Assembly (NCBI GenBank): GCA_017518105.1
Contig: JAFWWC010000002.1
Location: forward strand, 124,001-188,000
Source: Selenomonadaceae bacterium
Lineage (GTDB): Bacteria > Bacillota > Negativicutes > Selenomonadales > Selenomonadaceae
Reading direction: 5' to 3'
DNA length: 64,000 nucleotides
A model generated the notes under the pieces. That model searched no databases, had not been told where the DNA came from, and saw only the letters and a program-made list of their open reading frames with translations. The position numbers were made by a program, and so were the translations under genes. Positions 44,729 through 53,416 of the stretch are shown here, piece after piece (position 1 is the stretch's first letter; each line of letters opens with the position of its first letter).

Positions 44729-45442
44729 TTAATTCCGCGTCGCCGTGACGAACGTTTCACCCTCCCGCATTTCGACCGTCCTGAATTGCATACCGAACGG
44801 CATTTTAACTCGTTCCGTCAGATTGAAATCGTGCAGGAATTTATCGAGATTGACGCGGCGCAGGACAGCGTTTTCAATGTTAAGTGTGTTCATTTGGAAG
44901 TAAAGGTCGCCATCGCGGGCAACAATCTTTCCGCCGATTTGAACATCCGCTTCACGTCCGAGGATTTTAATCTTGCCAGCCGCTCGAATCTCTTCAGGCT
45001 TCATGACGACTTGCGGGTCTTTCAACTGGTCAACCTTCTGCGCTAAGAAATCTCTTAAAGCGTCCTCCGTGATGATGCCGCTAAGTTCCAGACTGCCAGC
45101 CGACTTCAAGACGAGATTGGTACGCTCATCACGGCTTATGCCGTCCGTCGGAAAGAGAAGCTCTTTAACGTCAATGTGAATCGTCGTGCCGTCCAGCACC
45201 GCCTGCTTTAGTTGAAGGTCGCCAATGGTGGCGTTGTCGGCTGTGCAGTGAATCTTATCGACGTAGCCCAAAGAAATCTTTGCACTCGGCAGGGCGTCCA
45301 GCGTCAAGGTAACCTCCTGCGCCTTCGTCAGCTGAATGACTTTATCCTTAAGATAGTTCGTCAAGGCACGCGGCACAGCGAATTGAGCAAAGGCTCCAAC
45401 TGCTATCAACAGGACGACTATCACGGCTAAAAATTTTTTCAT
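44729..45442 (-). CDS. LmeA-like (DUF2993) phospholipid-binding protein
   Basis: 237 residues from the ATG at 45442, with AGGTAT upstream; an extended ORF start is unlikely. Signal peptide (FLAVIVVLLIAVGAFAQFA), then a beta-rich domain typical of DUF2993/LmeA, which binds phospholipids outside the cytoplasmic membrane; LmeA of mycobacteria supports mannosyl-lipid synthesis. It sits 10 bases after prfB and just before DUF5693; both are envelope proteins, so they may act together. Confidence 0.75.
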   Translation of the reverse strand: MKKFLAVIVVLLIAVGAFAQFAVPRALTNYLKDKVIQLTKAQEVTLTLDALPSAKISLGYVDKIHCTADNATIGDLQLKQAVLDGTTIHIDVKELLFPTDGISRDERTNLVLKSAGSLELSGIITEDALRDFLAQKVDQLKDPQVVMKPEEIRAAGKIKILGREADVQIGGKIVARDGDLYFQMNTLNIENAVLRRVNLDKFLHDFNLTERVKMPFGMQFRTVEMREGETFVTATRN

Positions 45443-45452
45443 CGTTGATACC

Positions 45453-46560
45453 TCAAATCTTGACATTAGCTTTGGCGGCAAGGAAAGCGCGTATAAACGG
45501 GTCAATCTCTCCGTCCATGACAGCTTGAACGTTGCCGGTTTCCTCACCCGTGCGAAGGTCTTTAACAAGCTTGTATGGTTGGAAGACGTAGGAACGGATT
45601 TGGCTACCCCATTCAATCTTCTTTAAGTCGCCCTCAAGCCCGGCAATCTCCTGCTCCTTCTTCTCAAGCTCAAGCTCAAAAAGTTTAGCACGGAGCATCT
45701 TTAAGCAACGCTCGCGGTTTTGAATCTGAGACCGCTCGTTTTGACATTGAACGACGATACCCGTCGGGATATGGGTCATGCGCACGGCGGAGGACGTTTT
45801 ATTGATATGCTGACCGCCCGCGCCGCTCGCCCTGTACGTGTCAACGCGAACGTCCGCCATATTTATATCGACCTCGACCGCGTCATCAATCTCCGGCATG
45901 ATGTCGCACGCGCTGAACGACGTATGACGCCGCGCATTTGAATCGAACGGCGAAATCCTAACCAAACGATGAATTCCCTTTTCCGACTTCAAGTAGCCGT
46001 AAGCGTTGTGACCTTTGACGAAGACCGTAGCCGACTTAACGCCCGCCTCGTCGCCGGGGAGCAAGTCAACCGTCTCGACTTCGAAGCCGTGCCGCTCCGC
46101 CCAACGAACATACATGCGCAGGAGCATTTGCGTCCAGTCTTGAGCCTCGGTGCCGCCCGCGCCCGCGTGCAACGTCAAGATTGCGTTGTTTGCGTCGTAG
46201 GGTTCGCTTAGCATTATCTCCAGCCGCAAGTTTTCCAAGCCGTCCTCGATTGCTTTTATCTCTGCGGCAATGTCCGCCTCCTGCGAAAGGTCTTCTTCCT
46301 CTAATGCCAGCTCCAAGAGTATTTGCGCGTCGTCGAATTTCGCCACGAGATTTTTATAAGTCTCAATGCCTGACTTAACATCGTTGAGTTCTTGGGTTAT
46401 CTTCTGTGCGACGTCGGGGTTGTCCCAGAAAGTCGGCTCGCCCATCTTGTATTCAAGCTCGGCGATTTTCTCTTCCTTGCGAGCTATGTCAAAGTGAATT
46501 CCCCATTTCGTTCAGCTTGTCGCGCAGAGCTACCAACTCCGCCTTCCTATCCTCAAGCAT
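45453..46560 (-). CDS. prfB: Peptide chain release factor 2, with programmed +1 frameshift
   Basis: The gene begins at 46560 (MLEDRKAELVALRDKLNEMG). After 23 codons an in-frame TGA (46489-46491) occurs in CTT-TGA-C, the universal RF2 shift site; +1 shift gives LDIARKEEKIAEL and then the 330-codon main frame. GGQ motif: ASGAGGQHINKTSSAV. GGGG lies 7 bases before the CTT, as the internal Shine-Dalgarno that helps the shift. RF2 ends translation at UGA/UAA and lowers its own synthesis through this site. Translation total is about 368 residues. Confidence 0.97.
46488..46494 (-). other. prfB frameshift site (CTTTGAC)
   Basis: CTT codon 23 followed by TGA and C, preceded by GGGG. Shift of the ribosome by one base to CTT-GAC continues translation. 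RF2 shortage slows stop reading and favours the shift. Confidence 0.95.
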
Positions 46561-46575
46561 TAAATCACATCCTTT

Positions 46576-48279
46576 TTAGTTTATTTGAGGTCTTTGCCCT
46601 TGTAAATAAATCTCGTCATCTTTCAGCCAAAATGTCTGCGTGTAGTCGAATTTTTTTGTATCCGTCTCAGCAGAATTGATAGGCTCCAATTTAATTTGAA
46701 TTGCGCTTAGCTTTTGCCCGTGGGAATAGATTGCCTCACCGTTTTTAGCCCACGGCGTCCACGTGCCGTCGAACTTATGTATACGGTAGAGGATATCGAA
46801 TTCCTTTGCTCCCTTCTCGTCAAGCCGAACTCTCATGCCGTAAATTGATTTTGCTTTGCCAGTCGTGCCTGCTATTTCGGGAAACGTTACTTCCTGAGAC
46901 CAGCCTTCCGCTTCGTCGTAATACACCGAATAAAAGACTTTATGACCAGGAAAATTTATTTTAACGGCTTGAATGTCGAATTTGTCCTCTAGAAAGCCGC
47001 TTATTTGCTCTTCGAACTGACATGTGCTCCAGCCTTTACGCCCGACATGCGTCTGATAGCTGAGCGTCGGCTGGAACGTCTCCCAACCTTTCGGCATACC
47101 ACAACCTTTAATCAAATCTTCGCGCCGCTTGAGCTGTGAAATGAAGTCTTCCAGCACAGGATCGTAATATTCCTTTGCTTTTTGATTAATATTAAGCCCT
47201 CTTCCTAGACCATCTTTAACGTATTGCAGGAAGTTCTTGAAGTCCTCCTCGTCGTACCCGATCCATTTGTCGCCGAATAAACGTTTCAATTGCTCACTGA
47301 TTATGTAAAAAGAAGTACCAAATAAACTAAGGGTCGAATCTATGTAGTTGGCATTAACCGAATTAACTTGATTGACTGCCAGCTGAAAATAATTTGTAGC
47401 AGTATTTGCAAGACGAGGAATAAAAATTGCTTCCGTGCCGTCGCGCAGGAAAAGAGAATTATGCGAAGCGGAACCAAGAGTGGAGGCAAAACTTTCGCAG
47501 TTTATCAACCAATTCAGTTGTTCGTCGAGTGTGAGATTCTCTGGCTGGATTATCTCGTAACCCTTAGATTTGAAGTATTCAGCGAGCCTATCTTCACCCA
47601 TTTGCCTTAAGCCGTGAAAATAATAAAACTTCTTGTTGGCGACAGGTATTCTATTTTTCATAGCAAAATCTCTTATACGATTAATTGATTCGCGATATTC
47701 GGCAGTAAATTTTCCAATTGCAAAAGAACTGTTCGGCAGAATAATTTTATCAAATTCCGTTGGTTCGGTTATAAGTCTGAGATTATCAACGTCGACCTCC
47801 AAAATCTCCAATAATCGCCTGAAACTTTTATAGCTTTCAAGAGTGAAGATTTCTCTTTTGGTGCAGAGAAGATACACCAGCGGACAATTTTTAAACTGGT
47901 TCATGAGTTCGCTTTTTAAAAACCAAATCCGCTGAATACCATCGGTGATAGCGTGACCCCACGTACTATGAAACATTCCAAGATAAATGACTGTCTCAGA
48001 ACTATGTTGAATTGATTCTGGGGGGGGGGTATAAGCTTGACCAGCACCAGAGTTTACAAAACTTCTTCGAAGATAATTTCCGCTTCCATCTACGATACCA
48101 CCAAATCCCCAACCGTCTTGAGAATATTTACCGTCAATCGTCTTTTTATATGGAAGGATAGTTCCGTTGTTTACTACTTCAAATCCTAACTTCTCGTCTT
48201 TCTCGTCTAAAAAAAGACTTTTGTCTAAGTAATTTTTTACGGCATCAGTAGGGTTATAAAGATATTCAACATTAACCAT
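46576..48279 (-). CDS. GT61-family glycosyltransferase with C-terminal ChW-type repeats, contains a C10 tract
   Basis: 567 residues. Residues about 1-330 show the GT61 (DUF563) plan (GMFHSTWGHAITDGIQRIWF, YFHGLRQMGEDRLAEYF, LTLDEQLNWLINCESFASTLGSASHN). The C-terminal 180 residues carry ChW-like blocks (VGRKGWSTCQFEEQISG, GWSQEVTFPEIAGTTGKA, WTPWAKNGEAIYSHGQKL), found in clostridial surface proteins. It adds a sugar, probably to surface glycan. The coding strand has ten consecutive C at 48029-48020 (residues T-P-P-P), a slippage tract that could switch the gene off. Here it is in frame. Confidence 0.85.
   Translation of the reverse strand: MVNVEYLYNPTDAVKNYLDKSLFLDEKDEKLGFEVVNNGTILPYKKTIDGKYSQDGWGFGGIVDGSGNYLRRSFVNSGAGQAYTPPPESIQHSSETVIYLGMFHSTWGHAITDGIQRIWFLKSELMNQFKNCPLVYLLCTKREIFTLESYKSFRRLLEILEVDVDNLRLITEPTEFDKIILPNSSFAIGKFTAEYRESINRIRDFAMKNRIPVANKKFYYFHGLRQMGEDRLAEYFKSKGYEIIQPENLTLDEQLNWLINCESFASTLGSASHNSLFLRDGTEAIFIPRLANTATNYFQLAVNQVNSVNANYIDSTLSLFGTSFYIISEQLKRLFGDKWIGYDEEDFKNFLQYVKDGLGRGLNINQKAKEYYDPVLEDFISQLKRREDLIKGCGMPKGWETFQPTLSYQTHVGRKGWSTCQFEEQISGFLEDKFDIQAVKINFPGHKVFYSVYYDEAEGWSQEVTFPEIAGTTGKAKSIYGMRVRLDEKGAKEFDILYRIHKFDGTWTPWAKNGEAIYSHGQKLSAIQIKLEPINSAETDTKKFDYTQTFWLKDDEIYLQGQRPQIN
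48020..48029 (-). repeat. C10 homopolymer inside the GT61 gene
   Basis: Ten G on the plus strand (ten C in coding sense), reading A-C10-A as ACC CCC CCC CCA. Gain or loss of one C would cut the protein after about 90 residues. Confidence 0.95.
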
Positions 48280-48292
48280 AAAAACTTCCTCC

Positions 48293-49531
48293 TTAAAATT
48301 TAGACATAATCTTAGCGTTCTCTGCGGCTGATAAGCTCGGCGAAAATTTCTTCAATGCGGTCAAGGTGTTCTCGAAGGTGTCAGCTAAAACCAACTCGAC
48401 GCGCCCGCCCAAAAGCCTCTTCGCCTGTTTGAAAACCAAGCGATAATCGGGACTGGACGACACTAAGACATAACTCGACGCCAAATCCGAATGAGCCGCC
48501 CCAATTATCTCCGCCAAGGAAGGCGACGACTCCTCCGAACCCGCAACCAAGATTGAGGCTCCCGCGTCTTGAAGTTTCTGTGCTTCGACTGAATCCTTAG
48601 CTACGGCAAGGGCGGCGACTTTCATTATGGCTTCGTGGAAAGGCAAGGCGTGTACTTCGCTCATGTTGATTATCTTGACCTCTGACAGCGGCCCCCAACC
48701 GATTGCTTGCTCCAAAGTCGTGCCGACGTGATCTGTGTGCAGATGAATATCCAAGCCGCCGTGCGCCCGTTCGACGATTGAAAAGCTACTGAAGTCCCGC
48801 ATTTGCCGTTCAAGCTCTGGCAAGTTCGCCTTAGGATTCTTTACACGCAGGCGCACGCAATACGGTCGCACCAAATCGTTGCGCGGGTCGGGCATGTTCT
48901 TATGCGTCCCCAAACCGAGCGACAGACTCACGGCGGGCGATACAAAGTTTCCGTCGATTCCCTTCAAGCATCCTTTCAAGAAACTGAGCATGATATTTGC
49001 GCCCGCGTCGTTGAGACCGATTACCTCGACTGCCGCCTCGCCCGATTGAATTGCCTTGTACAAAATCTCGACTATTGGCACGCCGTCCCGCACTGCGTGA
49101 TAGGCTCCCTTTGCTACCGCCTTTGCCACGGAGATAAATGGGCTTTCCGGTTCTTCTGGGATAAGTCTTTGCGCGTAGAGTATTCCGTATTGGAAAGCCT
49201 TGCCGAACTCCGAACCCGTCGCGTCGTACTTGCCGACAAGCCCCGCACTTATTCCGCGAAACATCTGCGCAAGGACAACGCCCGCATTGCCACGAGCCCC
49301 GAAGACCGCCGCCGTTGAAACCCTGCGAGCCAGTCCGCCGATTGAATCATCTTTGGCATCGGCAAGGGGCATGACCGCCGCCCCCATCGTCCGCAAGATA
49401 TGTGTGCCCGCTAACGTCCCTGCACCGCTTAGACCGTTTATCGTTTCGTACTCCAAAAGAAATTCACTGTACGCGCCGGCTACCATGCGCTTGAAGTCTC
49501 CGCCTGTTATTACTTCTCTGCTTCCAGTCAT
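48293..49531 (-). CDS. DAK2/FakA-type kinase homologue lacking the DGDTG motif
   Basis: 412 residues. N-terminal DAK2-like domain followed by a DegV-like second domain, as in FakA (fatty acid kinase, YloV). GARGNAGVVLAQMFRG matches the family, and GLNDAGANIMLSFLKG the second part. But where FakA has FPVPDGDTGTNM, this protein has INGLSGAGTLAGTHIL (residues 31-46), so the Mg-ATP aspartates are gone. Either the enzyme is inactive (regulatory) or works differently. It is divergent from the FtsA-like gene. Confidence 0.8.
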   Translation of the reverse strand: MTGSREVITGGDFKRMVAGAYSEFLLEYETINGLSGAGTLAGTHILRTMGAAVMPLADAKDDSIGGLARRVSTAAVFGARGNAGVVLAQMFRGISAGLVGKYDATGSEFGKAFQYGILYAQRLIPEEPESPFISVAKAVAKGAYHAVRDGVPIVEILYKAIQSGEAAVEVIGLNDAGANIMLSFLKGCLKGIDGNFVSPAVSLSLGLGTHKNMPDPRNDLVRPYCVRLRVKNPKANLPELERQMRDFSSFSIVERAHGGLDIHLHTDHVGTTLEQAIGWGPLSEVKIINMSEVHALPFHEAIMKVAALAVAKDSVEAQKLQDAGASILVAGSEESSPSLAEIIGAAHSDLASSYVLVSSSPDYRLVFKQAKRLLGGRVELVLADTFENTLTALKKFSPSLSAAENAKIMSKF

Positions 49532-49622
49532 GTTTACACCGCCTTTTTTACATCGCTTGAAAGGATTATCCCCTTAATTCGCGAAGTAAACGCAATAACC
49601 TTTAATGCAAGGAGAAAATTTT

Positions 49623-51944
49623 ATGGCAGATAAAATCATTGACGAGGAGCTCAAACCGCGACGCGGACGACCTAGGAAAGATGATAGTACTAAACGCGGA
49701 CGACCAAAGAAAGTTTCAACCGAGATAAAGCCTAAGCGCGAACGACGGAAGATTGATTACAAGACGGACGGCAAAGAGAAAATTTTTGCCTTGGACATAG
49801 GAACGCGTTCGGTTATCGGGATTGTCGCTGAACAAGACGACGACGGGCAAATGAAAATTATCGCGACGCATAGGCTGGAGCACACAAGCCGCGCTATGTT
49901 GGACGGGCAGATACATGACGTGCCGCAGGTCGCCGAAGTCATCATACGCGTTAAAAATTTTTTGGCGGAGCAAGTCGGCGAACTCAAAAGCGCGGCAATA
50001 GCGGCGGCGGGTCGTGCCTTATACACCATGACTGCCGAGGCAACTCAAGAAATCAACGGCGTCATCACCGATGAGATTCAAAGCTCTCTGAACTTTGCCG
50101 CTGTTCAACTTGCTCAAGCTCAGCTAACGAACGAGAAGAAGATTGACGCTAAGATTTATTATTGCGTCGGCTTCAGCATCATAAGTTACGAGCTTGACGG
50201 CATCAGACTTAAAAGTTTGGTTGGGCAACGCGGCAAGATTGCTAAGACAAAAGTTATCGCGACGTTCCTGCCGCGGCAAGTCGTCGACTCAATGCAGACT
50301 GCCTTGCACTATGCCGGACTTGAGGTCAGAGCTTTGACATTGGAGCCGATAGCCGCAATCAATGTCCTTGTCCCGCCGAGTATGCGTCATCTTAATATCG
50401 TCCTTGTCGACGTGGGCGCGGGCACCTCTGACGTTGCGATAACCAAGAACGGTTCAGTTATTGCTTATGGCATGGTACCTTTGGCGGGCGATGAAGTCAC
50501 CGAGGCAATCAGTCAACGGTTCCTGCTCGATTTCAATGTAGCCGAGGAGATTAAGCGCAAGGCGACTAACGGGGAAGGCGCGACCTTCAATGACATTCTC
50601 GGACGCCCCTACGACTTGACGGCGGAAGAAATTCTCATGCCGATTAATGAACACGTCGTGATGATTGCCAACGCCATTGCCCGAACGATTCTGGAACTAA
50701 ACGGCAACGACCCACCGCAAGCACTGTTACTGGTCGGGGGCGGCGCATTGAGTCCAAACTTAAATAAACTCGTCGCCGAAGCCTTGAACATGCCCGCAGA
50801 CCATGTAGCCGTTCGCAAGCCCGATAGGGTCGAAGGCATTAAGAACATTCCCGCCGCCTTGCAATCGCCCGACGCCGCCACCCCGCTTGGTATTCTCAAG
50901 GTTGCGTCCACGGATACTTTCCACTTCTTCAACGTGACGATTAACGGGCAGGAGATTAACCTATTCCACTTCCGCGAGCTGACTGTTGGCGACGCTATCT
51001 TGAGTGCGGGCATTGATTACAAGAAGTTCAACGGCAAGCCGGGACTGGGCGTGGGCATTACTCTTAACGGCGAGAAGAAATTTTTTGCGGGAACGATGGG
51101 AACTCTTGCTAAGATTTTTGTCAACGACAAGCCCGCGACATTGGAGACGCCGCTTGAAGACAACTGCCGCATAACGATTGAGGCGGGCGAGGACGGAGTA
51201 AGTGCGCAAATTAAAATCGACGACATCATAGCAATCGAGCCGACCTTTACAGTCACGGTTAATGGCAAAGAATTTTCCGTTGCGCCAAAGCTCCTAGTCA
51301 ATGATGAAGTCAGCTTGCCGAGCCGCACGCTTTTAGACGGCGACGATCTAAACACGAAGACCAAGCGGACTGTCGGCGAACTCCTAAGGCTTGCGAACTA
51401 TCCGCCCGCCGGCAAGAAGATTCATTACACGCTGAACGGCAGCAAGGCTCACTACACCTGCACGCCAGACATTTACCTAAACGGCGACCGCGCAGACGTT
51501 TCTGACGTTCCCAAGGCGGGCGATGCGATTGAATACGTTGCCAACGACGCTATCAAAGTCGGCGAGATTATCAAGGACGAGAGCCGAGCCAACGCCGTGA
51601 AGATTTTCTACAACGGCAAAGAGTACAAGATACCGACGGCTACGACGATTCTTTTAAGCGTCAATGGGCGCGTCTCGACCGAAAATACGATTGTTGAGGA
51701 CGGCGCGGAGATTGTCTACGAACGCGAGGAAAAAATTTTCGTCATGGTCAGCGATGCCCTGCTTGCCGTCAATTTCAAACCGCCGCCCGCCAAAAGCCGC
51801 ATGAGTTTTGTAATCAAGGTCAATGGCGTGCCCGTCGAGTTCGCAGACCCCGTTAAAAGCGGCGACAAGTTGGAAGTCATCTTGAAGACCCCCGACGGCT
51901 TAGAGTTCAAACCTCTTGACGATTTGGAAATGCCTGTTCGTTAG
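49623..51944 (+). CDS. FtsA-like ATPase with N-terminal AT-hooks
   Basis: 773 residues from the ATG at 49623, AAGGAG 9 bases upstream. After a basic tail with two AT-hook cores (GRP at 15-17 and 26-28), an actin-fold domain starts at about 53: ALDIGTRSVIGIVAE (phosphate 1), VDVGAGTSDVAITKNG (phosphate 2), LLLVGGGALSPNLNKLV (adenosine). Residues about 420-773 are a long beta-rich region (ubiquitin-like repeats such as VNGKEFSVAPKLLVND). Firmicutes often have such extended FtsA paralogues, related to division or pilus assembly. The gene ends 4 bases into the next (convergent) gene. Confidence 0.85.
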   Translation: MADKIIDEELKPRRGRPRKDDSTKRGRPKKVSTEIKPKRERRKIDYKTDGKEKIFALDIGTRSVIGIVAEQDDDGQMKIIATHRLEHTSRAMLDGQIHDVPQVAEVIIRVKNFLAEQVGELKSAAIAAAGRALYTMTAEATQEINGVITDEIQSSLNFAAVQLAQAQLTNEKKIDAKIYYCVGFSIISYELDGIRLKSLVGQRGKIAKTKVIATFLPRQVVDSMQTALHYAGLEVRALTLEPIAAINVLVPPSMRHLNIVLVDVGAGTSDVAITKNGSVIAYGMVPLAGDEVTEAISQRFLLDFNVAEEIKRKATNGEGATFNDILGRPYDLTAEEILMPINEHVVMIANAIARTILELNGNDPPQALLLVGGGALSPNLNKLVAEALNMPADHVAVRKPDRVEGIKNIPAALQSPDAATPLGILKVASTDTFHFFNVTINGQEINLFHFRELTVGDAILSAGIDYKKFNGKPGLGVGITLNGEKKFFAGTMGTLAKIFVNDKPATLETPLEDNCRITIEAGEDGVSAQIKIDDIIAIEPTFTVTVNGKEFSVAPKLLVNDEVSLPSRTLLDGDDLNTKTKRTVGELLRLANYPPAGKKIHYTLNGSKAHYTCTPDIYLNGDRADVSDVPKAGDAIEYVANDAIKVGEIIKDESRANAVKIFYNGKEYKIPTATTILLSVNGRVSTENTIVEDGAEIVYEREEKIFVMVSDALLAVNFKPPPAKSRMSFVIKVNGVPVEFADPVKSGDKLEVILKTPDGLEFKPLDDLEMPVR

Positions 51945-53350
51945 GCGACGACCTTTATCGTTGCTAAGGTTGAATCACCCATGCCGATGACGTGTCCTTG
52001 AGCCTGGCGAATCATCTCGACGACTTGCGCGGAAATTTCTTCGCCAGGCATGAGTAGCGGTATCCCTGGCGGATAGAACGTCACCTCCTCGGCGCAAACT
52101 TTCCCGACGGCTTCAATCAATGGGACGACCTCGGAGGGCAGGTAGAAAGTTTCACGCGGGCTGAGTTTGGCAACGGTGATTCCCTTCGGCAACAGGGGCG
52201 GCAAGATTTTTTTCGGCGTGCGTCGCGGCAAATGTCTTAGGGCGTTGAGGAGTCGGGAGATTGTCTCGGCGTCGTCAGCGAAGGTCACTAAGAACAGAAG
52301 ATTCGCCGTGTCAGACAGCTCACATTGAACGCGGAGTTCGCGACGCAAAATCTCTTCCGCCTCCTGCCCTGTTAGCCCCAAGCCTTGAACGTTCACAGTA
52401 ATTTTTGTCGGGTCTAGGTTCGTGCCTTCAAAGACTTTAAGCCCGAAAAAATTTTTTATCTCTGCACGGAGCCGCTTTGATAGCTCGACTGCCGCGCAGA
52501 TTTTTTTTTGTCCGTCGAGTTGCATTTGAAGTCGGGCAATGTCTAAAGACGCAAGTAGTAGTTGATTGGGGCTGGTCGTCTGCAGGAGGCTTGCCGCCCG
52601 CTTAACCCGTTCAACGTCTAGGAAATCTTTTCTTAACATGAGCATTGAACTTTGAGTTAAGGAGCCTAGGATTTTATGCGTCGATTGCGCGGCGAGGTCG
52701 GCTCCTGCCTCCATTGCTGAAGGTGGTAGCTCGTCGCAGAAAGTCAGATGCGCCCCGTGAGCCTCGTCGATTAAAAGAATCATGCCAGCCGCGTGTACGA
52801 GCTTAGCAATCCTAGGCAAGTCCGCCGCCACGCCATAATAGTTCGGAGAAACTAACAGCACCGCCCGCGCTTGCGGGAATTTTTTTATGGCGCGTTCAAT
52901 CGTCTCGACGCTGACATTGAGCGGCAGATTAAATTCGTCGTCGAAGTCCACGGGCAAGAAGATTGGAGTTGCGCCCGATAAGATTAGCCCCGCGATAACT
53001 GACCAATGAGCATTGCGGGGAATCATCACCAAATCGCCCGCCTCGAGCGTCCCGAATAACATTGCTTGCACTGCGGAGGTTGTGCCGTTTACCATGAAAA
53101 GACACTCGTCCGCGTGCCACAGCCTAGCAGCGAGGTCTTGAGCCTCCTTTATGCAAGAGTGCGGCGCGTGCAGGTCATCAAGCTCCTCCATTAGTGAAAC
53201 TTCTTGCCGTAGTCCTTCCACCGTCAAAAGTTCGCGCAAAAGTTCATGTGCTCCGCGTCCTTGTTTGTGCCCTGGCGTGTGGAAGGGTATCACTCCGTCC
53301 GCCGAATATCTTTTCATTGCCGCCGCGATTGGTGCGCTGAAATTTTCCAC
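51941..53350 (-). CDS. Orn/Lys/Arg decarboxylase, second paralogue
   Basis: 469 residues, the same fold-I PLP family as the 9728-11200 protein. Motifs: HTPGHKQGRG at the start, IDEAHGAHLTF, QSTHKILGSLTQSS with the Schiff-base Lys, and EVTFYPPGIPLLMPGEEI near the end. Compared with the first paralogue the Lys site has HKI against HKS and the protein is 21 residues shorter. Substrate is unknown (Arg, Lys or Orn). It is divergent from PBP2, sharing a short intergenic region. Confidence 0.9.
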   Translation of the reverse strand: MENFSAPIAAAMKRYSADGVIPFHTPGHKQGRGAHELLRELLTVEGLRQEVSLMEELDDLHAPHSCIKEAQDLAARLWHADECLFMVNGTTSAVQAMLFGTLEAGDLVMIPRNAHWSVIAGLILSGATPIFLPVDFDDEFNLPLNVSVETIERAIKKFPQARAVLLVSPNYYGVAADLPRIAKLVHAAGMILLIDEAHGAHLTFCDELPPSAMEAGADLAAQSTHKILGSLTQSSMLMLRKDFLDVERVKRAASLLQTTSPNQLLLASLDIARLQMQLDGQKKICAAVELSKRLRAEIKNFFGLKVFEGTNLDPTKITVNVQGLGLTGQEAEEILRRELRVQCELSDTANLLFLVTFADDAETISRLLNALRHLPRRTPKKILPPLLPKGITVAKLSPRETFYLPSEVVPLIEAVGKVCAEEVTFYPPGIPLLMPGEEISAQVVEMIRQAQGHVIGMGDSTLATIKVVA

Positions 53351-53369
53351 TTTTAATTTCTCCTTCGCA

Positions 53370-53378
53370 TGATATAAT
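53370..53378 (+). promoter_or_regulatory. Extended -10 promoter of mrdA
   Basis: TGATATAAT (TGn-TATAAT) 39 bases before the GTG start. It lies between the divergent decarboxylase and mrdA genes. Confidence 0.65.
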
Positions 53379-53416
53379 TCCGTTGATTATAAAGACTTAG
53401 CAGGAGGACTTCAAAC

